Positions 23,170 to 48,024 of a stretch of DNA of 64,000 bases are shown one piece after another. The position numbers were made by a program, and so were the translations under genes. Position 1 is the stretch's first letter. Each line of letters begins with the position of its first letter. A model generated the notes under the pieces. It had not been told where the DNA came from. It did no database searches and saw nothing but the letters and a program-made list of their open reading frames with translations. This DNA is from Enchytraeus crypticus (Eukaryota > Annelida > Clitellata > Enchytraeida > Enchytraeidae), in the NCBI GenBank assembly GCA_905160935.1, contig CAJHZI010000787.1, positions 1,233,501-1,297,500 on the forward strand, given 5' to 3'.

Positions 23170-24350
23170 CTTTTAGTGAAGCCATGTCATAGACAAATAA
23201 ACTGTTTATAATGGAGCGCTTTGCTAGATATAGAAGATTTGCGAGTAATGAATGCCTAGACTGAACCATAAACAAACTTGTTCGACAGTATAAACTCACT
23301 GGAGTCAGTCCCAAGCCAGGTGAAGCCAACTAAAACGTTCGTAATATGATAGCGTAATGAAGTTTTCCTATATCATTACTCAATATTTAATTTTTTAAAC
23401 TCTAAAATATGTAGGTCAAATGGGCACTTTATTGGTGCATGAACTAATTTTATGATAAAATTTTTGTGTTCACGCTCTTAAACGCTCTGACTATTTAAGA
23501 GATATTTTAGTTAAAATCTCTTCTGTCCTACTTCAATTCACCGATTTATTACTAATAAATATATATTTCACCATTAGCGAGCAATAAAATAGTGCAACAC
23601 ATACAGAACCTCATGACAGAACAAAATGGTGTTTAATAAAGTCTATTATATGAATTTATTACTCTAAACTGCATGGCACCAAGAGCTCCTTTGGGTTTAA
23701 GCATGATCTCATCTAAAGCATTCGCTAAACACGCTCCACTTGTTTTATTACCAAACGACATCAAACTAGCACATGTTAGCAAAATGAGAAGGTTGAATTC
23801 TTCTAAAGGATAAGTTTTATTTTATTCTGAGTGCTAACTACTATCTGAAGTTCACTGGTACAGCAAAAGCATACAACTATAAAGCATATAAAGCTGCATT
23901 CATTGGGCTATTTGGTTTGGCTTTGTTAGGCTACACTCAATTCAGCTGCTTTTTTCATAAAATTCTTTATTTTGAAATCGATATTTTCTTTTTCTTAGTT
24001 TTGAAATTACACTTAAAACCTAATGATATTCAAAGCAGCGTCTTCAACTCAAAACTTATCTCTTACAAAGCCTGAAAACATGTTATTGCTACTACGCATG
24101 GTTAAGCCTAGTCCAGCAATCAGAGCAATTACCTAAGTACCGAATGCCCGCTACCCACAACAAAAGGAAATTCGCTGTAGATTACAAACATAAGTTAGGC
24201 TGAGAAAATTGCGTTAAATTTTCAATTAATCGAGTTGAACAACATATTCCACTCAGTGATTTAATAAAAAAACATCTTCTTTTTATGAACATCCCTATAT
24301 TACTACAGCATGATTGGTAGATTGAGTCCCCTGAAATTTTATCTATTGAT
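23170..24350. other. Intergenic, nothing recognised
   Basis: AT-rich; no coding, RNA or repeat signal that I can support. Confidence 0.35.
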
Positions 24351-24359
24351 ATGTTATTT

Positions 24360-24361
<2 letters not shown>

Positions 24362-24424
<63 letters not shown>

Positions 24425-24599
24425 ATTTTATTTGCGCTTAAACCTCCATTTATTTAATACCATTTACTTTGTACTAATTTTCTGGACATTGGAATTTGTA
24501 CCGTTTTTGGACCTTCTTTTTACTCGCCGGCTTGATTTTGTTTCAATAGTGCTCGATGTTGTCATTGATGACCGTAGCACTCTAATGTTTGTTATTATA

Positions 24600-24644
<45 letters not shown>
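24362..24644. repeat. (TA)n tracts flanking a family B element
   Basis: 24362-24424 and 24597-24644 are TA runs bracketing the element at 24433-24595. Confidence 0.85.
24433..24595 (+). mobile_element. Repeat family B
   Basis: Sense copy: GCGCTTAAACCTCCATTTAT, GTACCGTTTTTGGACCTTCT, CGCCGGCTTGATTTTGTTTC, GTGCTCGATGTTGTCATTGA, flanked by (TA)n. Confidence 0.82.
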
Positions 24645-24647
<3 letters not shown>

Positions 24648-25176
24648 TATTACCTTATGCATTGCGATGTTCTAAATTAGTATAAGTTGCTTAATTTACA
24701 GTTAATAAAGGCTTAGCTTTATAATTGCTTCAAACAGTTTATACAAACTTAGCTTCATGACAGCCTTAGATAGTTTTGATAGACTTAGCTTTATTCATGC
24801 CGACAATGGTAAGCAAATTTTGAAACCCTTAGCCATTTGTCAAATCTCATTTCAAAAAGTCCCAACTCACCCCAACTCACCCCAACTCACCCAAGCCTTA
24901 AAAATTTGGTGGGATGGTGTGGGGGTAACCTAGAACATTGACTCAATTGTAGGATTTGACTCTAATCGGTGGGTGTTTTAAAATTTTCCTACGGTAAGTG
25001 ATTTATCCTATCATTCACTACTCGGAGTTTTATTAAGAGTCGACTTAAAAGCATTTAATCCAAAATTTTATATTAACTAGTTAATTGCTTGTCTATTTCA
25101 TTTATTTATTGATTGATTGATTAATTGATCGATTGATTGACTAATTGATTGATTTGAAGGTGAGGAAGAAGGTTCG

Positions 25177-40632
<15,456 letters not shown>

Positions 40633-40814
40633 TCAAAGGATTGAGAATTAGTAAATGAGCATGACATCGATCAATTGATTGAGAGCACATGCTAAACTGT
40701 TCAGAAGTAGTAGAAGACCCGGGCGTGTATCTCAATTCTACCACAGAATCCAATTTAGAGCGTTCTGATTGGATAGAACATAATAAGCTTACTTGGACCT
40801 GGACATGTATAGAC

Positions 40815-40990
40815 ATAAAAACAATTAGAGTGCTACAGTCATCAATGACAACATTGAGCACTATCGAGTCAAAATCAAGCCAGCGAGCAAAAAGAAGGTC
40901 CAAAAACGGTACAAATTCCAAAATCCAGAAAATCAGTCCAAAGTAAAGGGAATTAAAGAAAAGGAGGTTTAGGCGCTGGTCGCAATTCAT
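40815..40990 (-). mobile_element. Repeat family B, fullest copy
   Basis: Antisense copy beginning 183 bases after the stop of SLC5 paralogue 2: AACAATTAGAGTGCTACAGT, AAATCAAGCCAGCGAGCAAA, TTTAGGCGCTGGTCGCAATT. It defines the family's 5' end (ATGAATTGCGACCAGCGCC on the minus strand). Confidence 0.82.
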
Positions 40991-41060
40991 GGACACTGGA
41001 TGGAAAAGAGCGATGGAAAATATATCAAATCATCCTATCAAACCACAGTTGATCGAAAGC

Positions 41061-41200
41061 TACAGTAGTCCAGTGGATTAGATGTCAAGCTTTAGAGCTC
41101 GAGTCCTAGGTTCGATAGACGCTTGCGTCACATTTTATGGTTAGGGATAGGGTTAACTATTAGCTAAAAAGTTAAAGTTGAAAAAACTGTGGTAGAAAAA
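41061..41200 (+). mobile_element. tRNA-derived SINE, family E
   Basis: AGTAGTCCAGTGGATTAGAT (A-box-like), CGAGTCCTAGGTTCGATAGA (B-box-like), then GGTTAGGGATAGGGTTAACT and TAGCTAAAAAGTTAAAG. Confidence 0.6.
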
Positions 41201-41214
41201 TACAAGCACTCCGG

Positions 41215-42175
41215 GGTGATCAGGAAGTCAAATAAGAGCACACCATCGATTAGTTTGAATTAGAACCGAAAATAATTAAGTGATCATTGTAGACTGAAGC
41301 GAGAGTGCACGGTGTATGAGCGTAAATATCTGTGAGCATGCTATCGATAAATTAAATCTATTGAGCCATTTCTGAAGAATGGTAGTTGTTAAGTAGCCAA
41401 ACTGCCAATCTCACTTTATATTTGTGTGTATTCCATCTCTCTTCCGTGCGTGTAGACTGATAAACAATTGCTCAAAGAGATTAGACAATTTTTATACTCT
41501 TGTATATTGTATATAATCGTTTTTTTATCAACTGTTGATTAAGTTATGCAAATCAGATTTTATTTTTTAATATATTGGAAATCTCAACTGCAGTGTGTTT
41601 CAGTCTTTCAAAGCAAACTAGTTTTTAATGTACTACTCTGGGTCCACTGCAATTTAGTCACAATGTTCTCCTGGTTTCTCAACCAAGATGACCCAATTAA
41701 GGTAAAGGATCGAGTTTTTACTATGATTAACTTAATCACTTTTATGAAATGCTCTTGGATATTGGACACTAGCTTTGCTGTTGAAGAAGAGAGAGAGAGC
41801 AAAGGAGTGTGTGTCTTTTATGAACACTGCTATACTTTAGAGAGACTGAAGAGAGAGCGACAGTGTGTTTTATGAATTTTCTTAGTGGATTAATTTTATG
41901 CAAGGCTCGTGAATTCTTTCTATAAACATGTAGGAAACACAAGTTCAGAATCTGAATGTATTCAGAGATAGTCCGAATATATTCTGAGTAGGCCACTAGG
42001 CCTTCTATTTTAGCTTTTCCATCTATGTCCACTATTTACGACCAGTACGTAAATCTCGTCTTCTTTAATTTCTAATTCTTTAAAAACGTACGAGTAAGAC
42101 GCAATTGACGATTCGCTCTTAAATGCATCATTAATATTAGTAAAGAATGCAACAATTTTAGTCTAAACACACAAC
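41215..42175. other. 3' flank of SLC5 paralogue 2; no gene recognised
   Basis: The frame at 41546-41875 (109 codons) has no family likeness and no splice support. The rest is AT-rich. Confidence 0.35.
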
Positions 42176-42179
42176 TTAA

Positions 42180-42362
42180 CAGCACACTGGATCAAGAGGC
42201 ACAGATGCCAGTTCAAGGCCCATTTCCTCCTTCCTCTCCTTGGTAATTCCACTGTCAATACTCAGTCCTCCAAGGTGGTCACCCATAAAGTACTAACCGA
42301 GGCCGATGTAGCTAAACTTCCATTATTGACGCGTAACTAAACCAAGTGCGCTAAATCTCGCC
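42180..42362 (-). mobile_element. 5S rRNA-related SINE (family G)
   Basis: On the minus strand it reads CTACATCGGCCTCGGTTAGT, ACTTTATGGGTGACCACCTT, close to the 3' half of eukaryotic 5S rRNA (CATCGGGCCCGGTTAGTACT, TGGATGGGTGACCGCCTGGG). A non-5S body follows, with GAGAGGAAGGAGGAAATGGG and TGGCATCTGTGCCTCTTGAT. This fits a 5S-headed SINE (SINE3 type), not a functional 5S gene: the first half of 5S is not recognisable. Confidence 0.7.
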
Positions 42363-42433
42363 GACACAGTACAGTGTGAAGAGAAATGAACGCAATCCCA
42401 TGTAACAGGTCTTCCTACATATCTAGGGGTATC

Positions 42434-42572
42434 TATCGCTCCGTCTCAGTGCACTGTCTACTGGCAGGTCCATGGTTTATAGCGCATCTACTCTTTTGTC
42501 AGCAGTTTTTGCTCTTCATATCTACATACGAGTATTTAACTTTAAATCATCAAGCACTACTCTATATTTTCT
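42434..42572 (-). mobile_element. LINE 3' end, family R
   Basis: Reverse-strand copy: GTGCACTGTCTACTGGCAGG, TCCATGGTTTATAGCGCATC, then diverged sequence to AATCATCAAG. Confidence 0.7.
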
Positions 42573-42599
42573 ATATGCCATGTTTTAAGGATTCTGCTT

Positions 42600-43200
42600 A
42601 TGACGAGGTGGGCCTCTAGGCCTTCCTCAGCTAGAGGAAGCTAGATGTAAATTCACAGAATTATTACAAGAAAAAGCATATCGGTTCTTTATTATTATTA
42701 TGGCTCGCTACTTTAAGAATTAAATTCTACATTTCTATTGAAGTGGTGCTGTGAACTACCTTAAAGTTACTCGTAGTTATTTTATTTCACAACAAAGTTG
42801 ATAATAAAATACTTGTTTCTTACAACACACAAAATATCCGTAATATTCATGTATTGAGACAACAATCAAAATACTAAACTGTAATCTGTCGCAGTTCATT
42901 AAAAATATGACTAAAAATAAATAAAGGCAGGTTATAATAAATATATCAATATAGTAAAACGAATATCACTAGAGCTGAACAGAAATAAATCCATCTCTGT
43001 TCTTCCAAAATTGCTAAAATAACGACTTTAGTCACTTTTCAAGAGTCAGACGACAACATTGAAAATATTGGCCATATAAATATTTTTAACATTATTAACC
43101 AACAAAACGAAAATCGCTAGAGAACAACTGAACAGAAATAAATCAGTCCTAGAAATTAGATCTCTGTTCTTCCAGAAATTGCGAAAATAATTTTGTCACT
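42600..43200. other. Intergenic with one local duplication
   Basis: TCACTTTTCAAGAGTCAGACGACAACATTG-like sequence near 43032 recurs near 43196, and GAACAGAAATAAATC near 42978 recurs near 43132. A tandem duplication of about 160 bases, otherwise empty. Confidence 0.5.
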
Positions 43201-45032
43201 TGTCAAGAGTCAGAAGACAACATTGTAATATTGGCCATCTGTGACCCATCGTTGCGACCAGGGCCGAGCTTCGACTGATTTGCGGCTCTTTGTATACGAG
43301 ACATTGCGCCACCTGGTGTACGAGACCTTGCGACACCTGGTATACGAGACCTTGCGCCACCTGAAGATCCTTCTTTCTGGAGACCTACTAGTGACCTTCT
43401 CTTAAACATGATATACCACCATTCTTGAGTGATTCTGTTTATAACGAGGTGGGCCCCTGTGCCTTCTTCATCTTCGAATAACATTTACTGGCCAGGGGCG
43501 ATATTCCCCGAGAAACCTATCTTGTCTACCCACACTGTCAAGAGAGCTCTATGCTGCACGAAAATACACAATAAAATACAAGTTAATAATTCGATCAAAG
43601 GCTTCTGATGTATATACTGGCTCTCGATTGCAATATAATACAAAGTTTAACTGCAAATTAGTTAATCAATATCGAGCTGCAAGACTGACAATTTAACAAT
43701 TTTTTATTCGGTCCATCACTGCTTGATACACTGTGCTGACGATAGACAAGGCGTTTGATAAATTATAATCTCAGTTTAATAATAATGAAATTATAATCAG
43801 TCAATTAGTAACATATTGAATATTTTACAACATAATGTCATAGGCCTAATTAGATTGAGAACCTTAAAGATATTTATAAGAATTTTTAACTATTAAAATA
43901 TAAAATTAGAATATATTCTGTGAAAAATACTCGATTTCCATTAACATCGCTGATTATACAGTTAATCAATAATTGTATTGTTATCTTAAAGATACCAAGC
44001 CTGAATAATTCGGTATTTCGTTTTCATCCTGCGAGAAAATAAACAATAAATAGCAGTTAAATAATTTGACTGCTACCTTGATCAATCTTATCGGCTATGA
44101 TCTAATATTAACAAACATTATACTGAAATGATCAAACTACATATCTAAGCGAGATTGAAATATTTGAACTCGATTTCCGCCATTTAGGCTGCGATTAAAT
44201 TTGATATCCAAAACAAGTTAGTCAGTCAATCAATTTTGAATAAATATTAACCGAAATTGACTTGCGCGAGACTCCCGTATCTAGAGCCTTACTTTCTTTA
44301 GAGGCTCCTTTAGGGGCTGCGAGTAAAATAGACAATCATAATAAAGCAAGTTAGTCAATCAATAAGAACCAATATCATAAAGAGGCTTCAAGCTACGACG
44401 AATAAATATAACGAATTACAGGTTTGCAGAACTAACATGAAAAACATGCAGATCAAACACGACCGAACGTGTTATATAGGGGCCTATATAAATATATAAT
44501 GAACACGCTGAATAAGTCTGCGTGATCAACTTCTTCTGGGTATCCTAACAAGATCCTCCTGACAGATCCTGACATATGATCATCTGACTCTCCTCCCGAC
44601 TGAGATCCTGACAACTGATCATCTGATTCTCCTCCTGACTGAGATCCTGACAACTGATCATTTGACTCTCCTCCTGACAGATCTCGACATCTGATCATTT
44701 GACTCCTGATGAATCCTAATCAACCTTTTTCTACCAACTTGACATGCGATATATTAAAGATACGTTAAAAGTAGCGAAATCAAATAAAATCATGGATAAT
44801 ATTGTTGAGTAGAGATTACTTACCCAGAGCGTGTTCAAGTAACGCTGCCGCAGCCTCTGCTCCTTCGCTGCGGCAGCGTTACCACAGCGTCTGACCCCGG
44901 GGTGGAGATCTGCACTGCAGTATTGAAATCTGAAAGCAAAGCAATACAATACAATATATTACAAGAGTCAGTGGAACATGCGGTGAGTTTTCTATACGAG
45001 TTCACTATTAAAAAATTTTGAGAGGCACTCTT

Positions 45033-45437
45033 CGCCGCCCCACAACCTGATGAGTTCAGAGGGGCCAGTGCGGCCACTCTGACGCCTCGAGGATACAGGA
45101 GCGTCCAGCGACGACCACGAGGAGGTGGTGCCTCAGCCGTCACCACACGCATGGACAACACATGTGGGAAGGCTGGGGTCCCTCTGGTGCAAGAGGGCTA
45201 CCGGTAGCCCTTCTGCACCAGGGGGCGCCCCATCCTCCTAAAACCACTATGTTGCCCATGCCTGAGACATCTAAAGAAATCCAAAAAAGCAATACGGCGT
45301 CCCTCATTGCTGGACGACATCCCTCCAATGTCTAAAAACCCAAAGAACCCAAAAACCAAAAGGAACCAGAAGCCCAGAAACCAAAGAACCATCCAGAAAG
45401 CTGCGGGAAAACAGACAAAAATACAAGTTAGATAATC
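45033..45437. repeat. Duplicated module, copy 1 (partner at 45846-46258)
   Basis: A stretch of about 400 bases with higher GC than its surroundings. It recurs 807 bases to the right at about 85-90 % identity by eye, beginning GAGAGGCACTCTTCGCCGCC and passing through CGACGACCACGAGGAGG. It ends at the minus-strand acceptor-like CTGCGGG. Neither strand keeps a long frame in both copies. Confidence 0.75.
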
Positions 45438-45845
45438 AGTCAATCAACAATATTGAACGAATAATTAATAGAAATTCTCTTACCAGGAACACGACGTACC
45501 GCTTAATTTCCACAGAGGCTTCTTAATTCTTTGCTGCGAGAAAATAGACAAAAACACAAATTAGGTAGTCAGTCAATCATTAACAATACGCCAACAAAAT
45601 AAAACAAAATACGAAAACAAAACTTAGCGAGTAACATGCAACAAAACCTGGACCATGCAAATGCGACCTACGACCACGCAGAAAGGTCTGCGTGGTCACT
45701 GATGCTCCCAACTGGTGATGCTCCCAACTGGTGCTGCTCTTAACTGGTGATGCTCCTGTATGAAATCTGATCTTTCTTCTTTCTTCATCCTAAGCAAGCA
45801 GCAACATATAGGAATCCAATTACATAGAATCTAAGCCAGTTTTTA

Positions 45846-46258
45846 GAGAGGCACTCTTCGCCGCCCCACATCCCGAATTCAGAGGGGCCAGTGAAGCCTC
45901 TCTGATGACTCGAGGATGCAGGAGCGCCCAGCGACGACCACGAGGAGGTGGTGCCTCAACCGTCACCACACGCATGGACACCACTCATGGGGAGGCTGGG
46001 GTCCCCCTGGTGCAGGAGGGCCACCGGTAGCTCTTCTGAACCAGGAGGCGCCCCATCCTCCTAAAAACCACTATGCATGCCCATGCGTGCGACATCTAAG
46101 AAATCCAATCAAGCAATAAGGCGTCCCTACATTGCTAGAAGAGATCCCTCCAATGTCTAACCAAAAACCTCCAAAATCCCGAAACCTCAAAAACCAAAGA
46201 AACCTCAAAAACCAAAGAACAAAAAACCCAAGAACCAAAGATCCACCCAGAGAGCTGC
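45846..46258. repeat. Duplicated module, copy 2 (partner at 45033-45437)
   Basis: Second copy of the module, ending at the minus-strand acceptor-like CCGCAG at 46255-46260. Its last 80 bases are a Lys/Pro/Asn-coding, purine-rich low-complexity tract (repeated CTCAAAAACCAAAGA) that diverges from copy 1. Confidence 0.75.
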
Positions 46259-46606
46259 GGAAATACAAATTAGTTATTCAGTCAATCAATAACAATACAC
46301 CAACAAAATCGACACCAAAATACGAAAACAAATACAACCTACGACCACGCAGAAAGGTCTGCGTGGTCATCCTGATGCTCCTGGCTGGTGCTGCTCCTGA
46401 TCGGTGCTGCTCCTGACTGGTGCTGTTCCCGTGTGACATCTGACCATCTTCTTTCTTCTTTCTTTCTTCATTCTAAGCAAGCAGCAACAATAAACATCGT
46501 TTATCAGGATAGTTTTTTCGTCTAATCTACACTAAGTAACATAATCCAGTAGGAACCTTTTACATAGAATCCGAAAGCAGTTATTAGTGCAGTACATGTA
46601 ATATAT

Positions 46607-46712
46607 TCAACTGAATCGGAAATTGAATAAAATACGATAGAATGAATAACTTACCCAGGGATATTCAACTGAATCGGAAATTGAATAAAATGCGATAGAA
46701 TGAATAACTTGG
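46607..46712 (-). repeat. 51-base tandem duplication spanning a donor-like site
   Basis: ATATTCAACTGAATCGGAAA and the following bases occur twice, separated by CCCAGGG. On the minus strand the junction reads CCCTGG|GTAAGT, so a near-consensus 5' splice site lies between the two copies. Confidence 0.6.
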
Positions 46713-47094
46713 TGGACAAGATTGAGTATAATTTCACTATCTAGACACGCAAGTTATTCTGTCTTGGCTCTATTCTATCTTAACAGACTGTCTGGGTTTC
46801 TGATAAATCAATGGCCTACCAGAAGTTTCTATATGTTAAGATTTTTCTAACCGATCCGCAAACCAATGCCTCATATATTGACCACAGTTGTCTTCCATAT
46901 AGTCACACACTGTATGGTGACCACAATTGTCTGACATGTTGTGTCGAGCAATAGACTATTTAAGTACATGTAGTTTCTATCACTTTTCAGACTGCTTTAT
47001 TAATCAATGTCGACTCCAACTCAATAATATATCAGCCAAGTAGCCTAATTAAGTAGACATTGATTCGAAGAATATCGAATTCTCTTGATCCCCC

Positions 47095-47143
47095 CCCTCT
47101 CTCTCTCTCACTCTATTTTTTTCGCTCTCTATCTATCTATCTA

Positions 47144-47189
<46 letters not shown>

Positions 47190-47192
47190 TGT
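47095..47192. repeat. (CT)n tract with (TCTA)n
   Basis: CT runs flank a short TATCTATCTATCTATC segment. Confidence 0.92.
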
Positions 47193-47330
47193 TGTTTTGC
47201 AAGTGATATATCCGAGGTACATATATACAATCAATAGTCTGCTTCCACGTTCCATACAGAGCACTCCATTGATCAACAAGTTATAATACTATAATCTCTT
47301 CACCAATGGCTATGTATGCCTTACTTATAG

Positions 47331-47464
47331 CTGGAGCCAGTGGCGATGTTGGTGAGATACTCAACCGCGGATCAGTAAGTGCGGGGTTCAAATCCTGAGC
47401 TCGCCCGTCAATGACATCGCTTTCGAGTGCGGAAAGTGACGTTAATACTAGCTTTACCAGCTTT
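47331..47464 (+). mobile_element. SINE family A
   Basis: Sense copy: CTGGAGCCAGTGGCGATGTT, CGCGGATCAGTAAGTGCGGG, GTTCAAATCCTGAGCTCGCC, ending TACTAGCTTTACCAGCTTT. Confidence 0.88.
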
Positions 47465-47599
47465 ACTCATACCTCATGTAGCTATAGCTTGAGAAAAATA
47501 TGACTTCTAAGTTGGTTTCCGACCGTTGCCTTTCTCAGTTTTTGCTTTGTCGTTTCTTACGACAAGTACCATTAACTATTAAAAGTAAAATAAAAAGTA

Positions 47600-47843
47600 A
47601 ACACGCATTATAGTGAAATGATCGACTACGTTGATATCTATCACTTTTAATACCACATGCTAAATCCGTTAGGCAATTTTGTCCATTTTCCGTTAGCCGG
47701 TCCAGTGAATGTCCGAGATTTTACTCTCAGATCAACTCGGCTGAGATTCGAACCCACGAGGGTTCAATTCAACTCAGGGTCTGTCATTTAAAACTTCATG
47801 ACGTTATCTACACCTCTAACCATTGCTCTATCGAGACATTCAA
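47600..47843 (-). mobile_element. tRNA-derived SINE, family H
   Basis: Minus strand: ATAGAGCAATGGTTAGAGGT (A-box-like) and CCTCGTGGGTTCGAATCTC (B box), then a body shared with 51432-51657 (AAGTGATAGATATCAACGTA). Confidence 0.8.
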
Positions 47844-48024
47844 CAATAAACAAGTTGAATAGTCCATGTTAATAAAATAATAACAGTACTGGGTACAGAA
47901 AGCACTTTCATGACCCATTTAGGCAGTAGACTGCTTTCATAAGTCCAAAGGGATATCCATCATATGCTGACCGACCTGAACTGTGAACCTAGGCTATAAA
48001 TAATAATAATAATAATAATAATAA

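Larger units (their letters stand above)
43203..46712 (-). other. Candidate minus-strand gene made of repeated exon/intron modules
   Basis: Not recognised. Read on the minus strand, seven places carry a similar intron end (TTGATTGACTGACTAA, then TTTTGTCTATTTTCTCGCAG or variants), with exon starts at 46254, 45533, 45400, 44316, 44188, 44028 and 43553. Good donors occur after 46655 (CCTGG|GTAAGT), 45484 (CCTG|GTAAGAG) and 44824 (CTGG|GTAAGT). One complete pair gives an exon of 50 bases (45484-45533) followed by an 83-base intron. Three related exon-like blocks (46342-46500, 45672-45815, 44455-44720) end in a peptide like DHADL-S, and the last one is Ser/Gly/Asp-rich with a repeated SGSQSGGESDDQ. 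The left end contains an Arg/Ser/Gly-rich 93-codon frame (43203-43484). A transcribed, internally duplicated, lineage-specific gene is the best reading; a decayed mobile element is the alternative. Exon linkage is inference. Confidence 0.4.

Noticed and set aside
41546-41875. 109-codon plus-strand frame downstream of SLC5 paralogue 2
   Set aside because: No family likeness, no splice or promoter support, and length within chance for 64 kb.
42230-42320. Functional 5S rRNA gene
   Set aside because: Only the second half resembles 5S, the rest is SINE body, and a diverged sister copy exists.
45916-46416. Plus-strand Pro/Lys/Asn-rich coding region
   Set aside because: Not open in the sister module at 45033-45437; splice-like signals support the minus strand instead.
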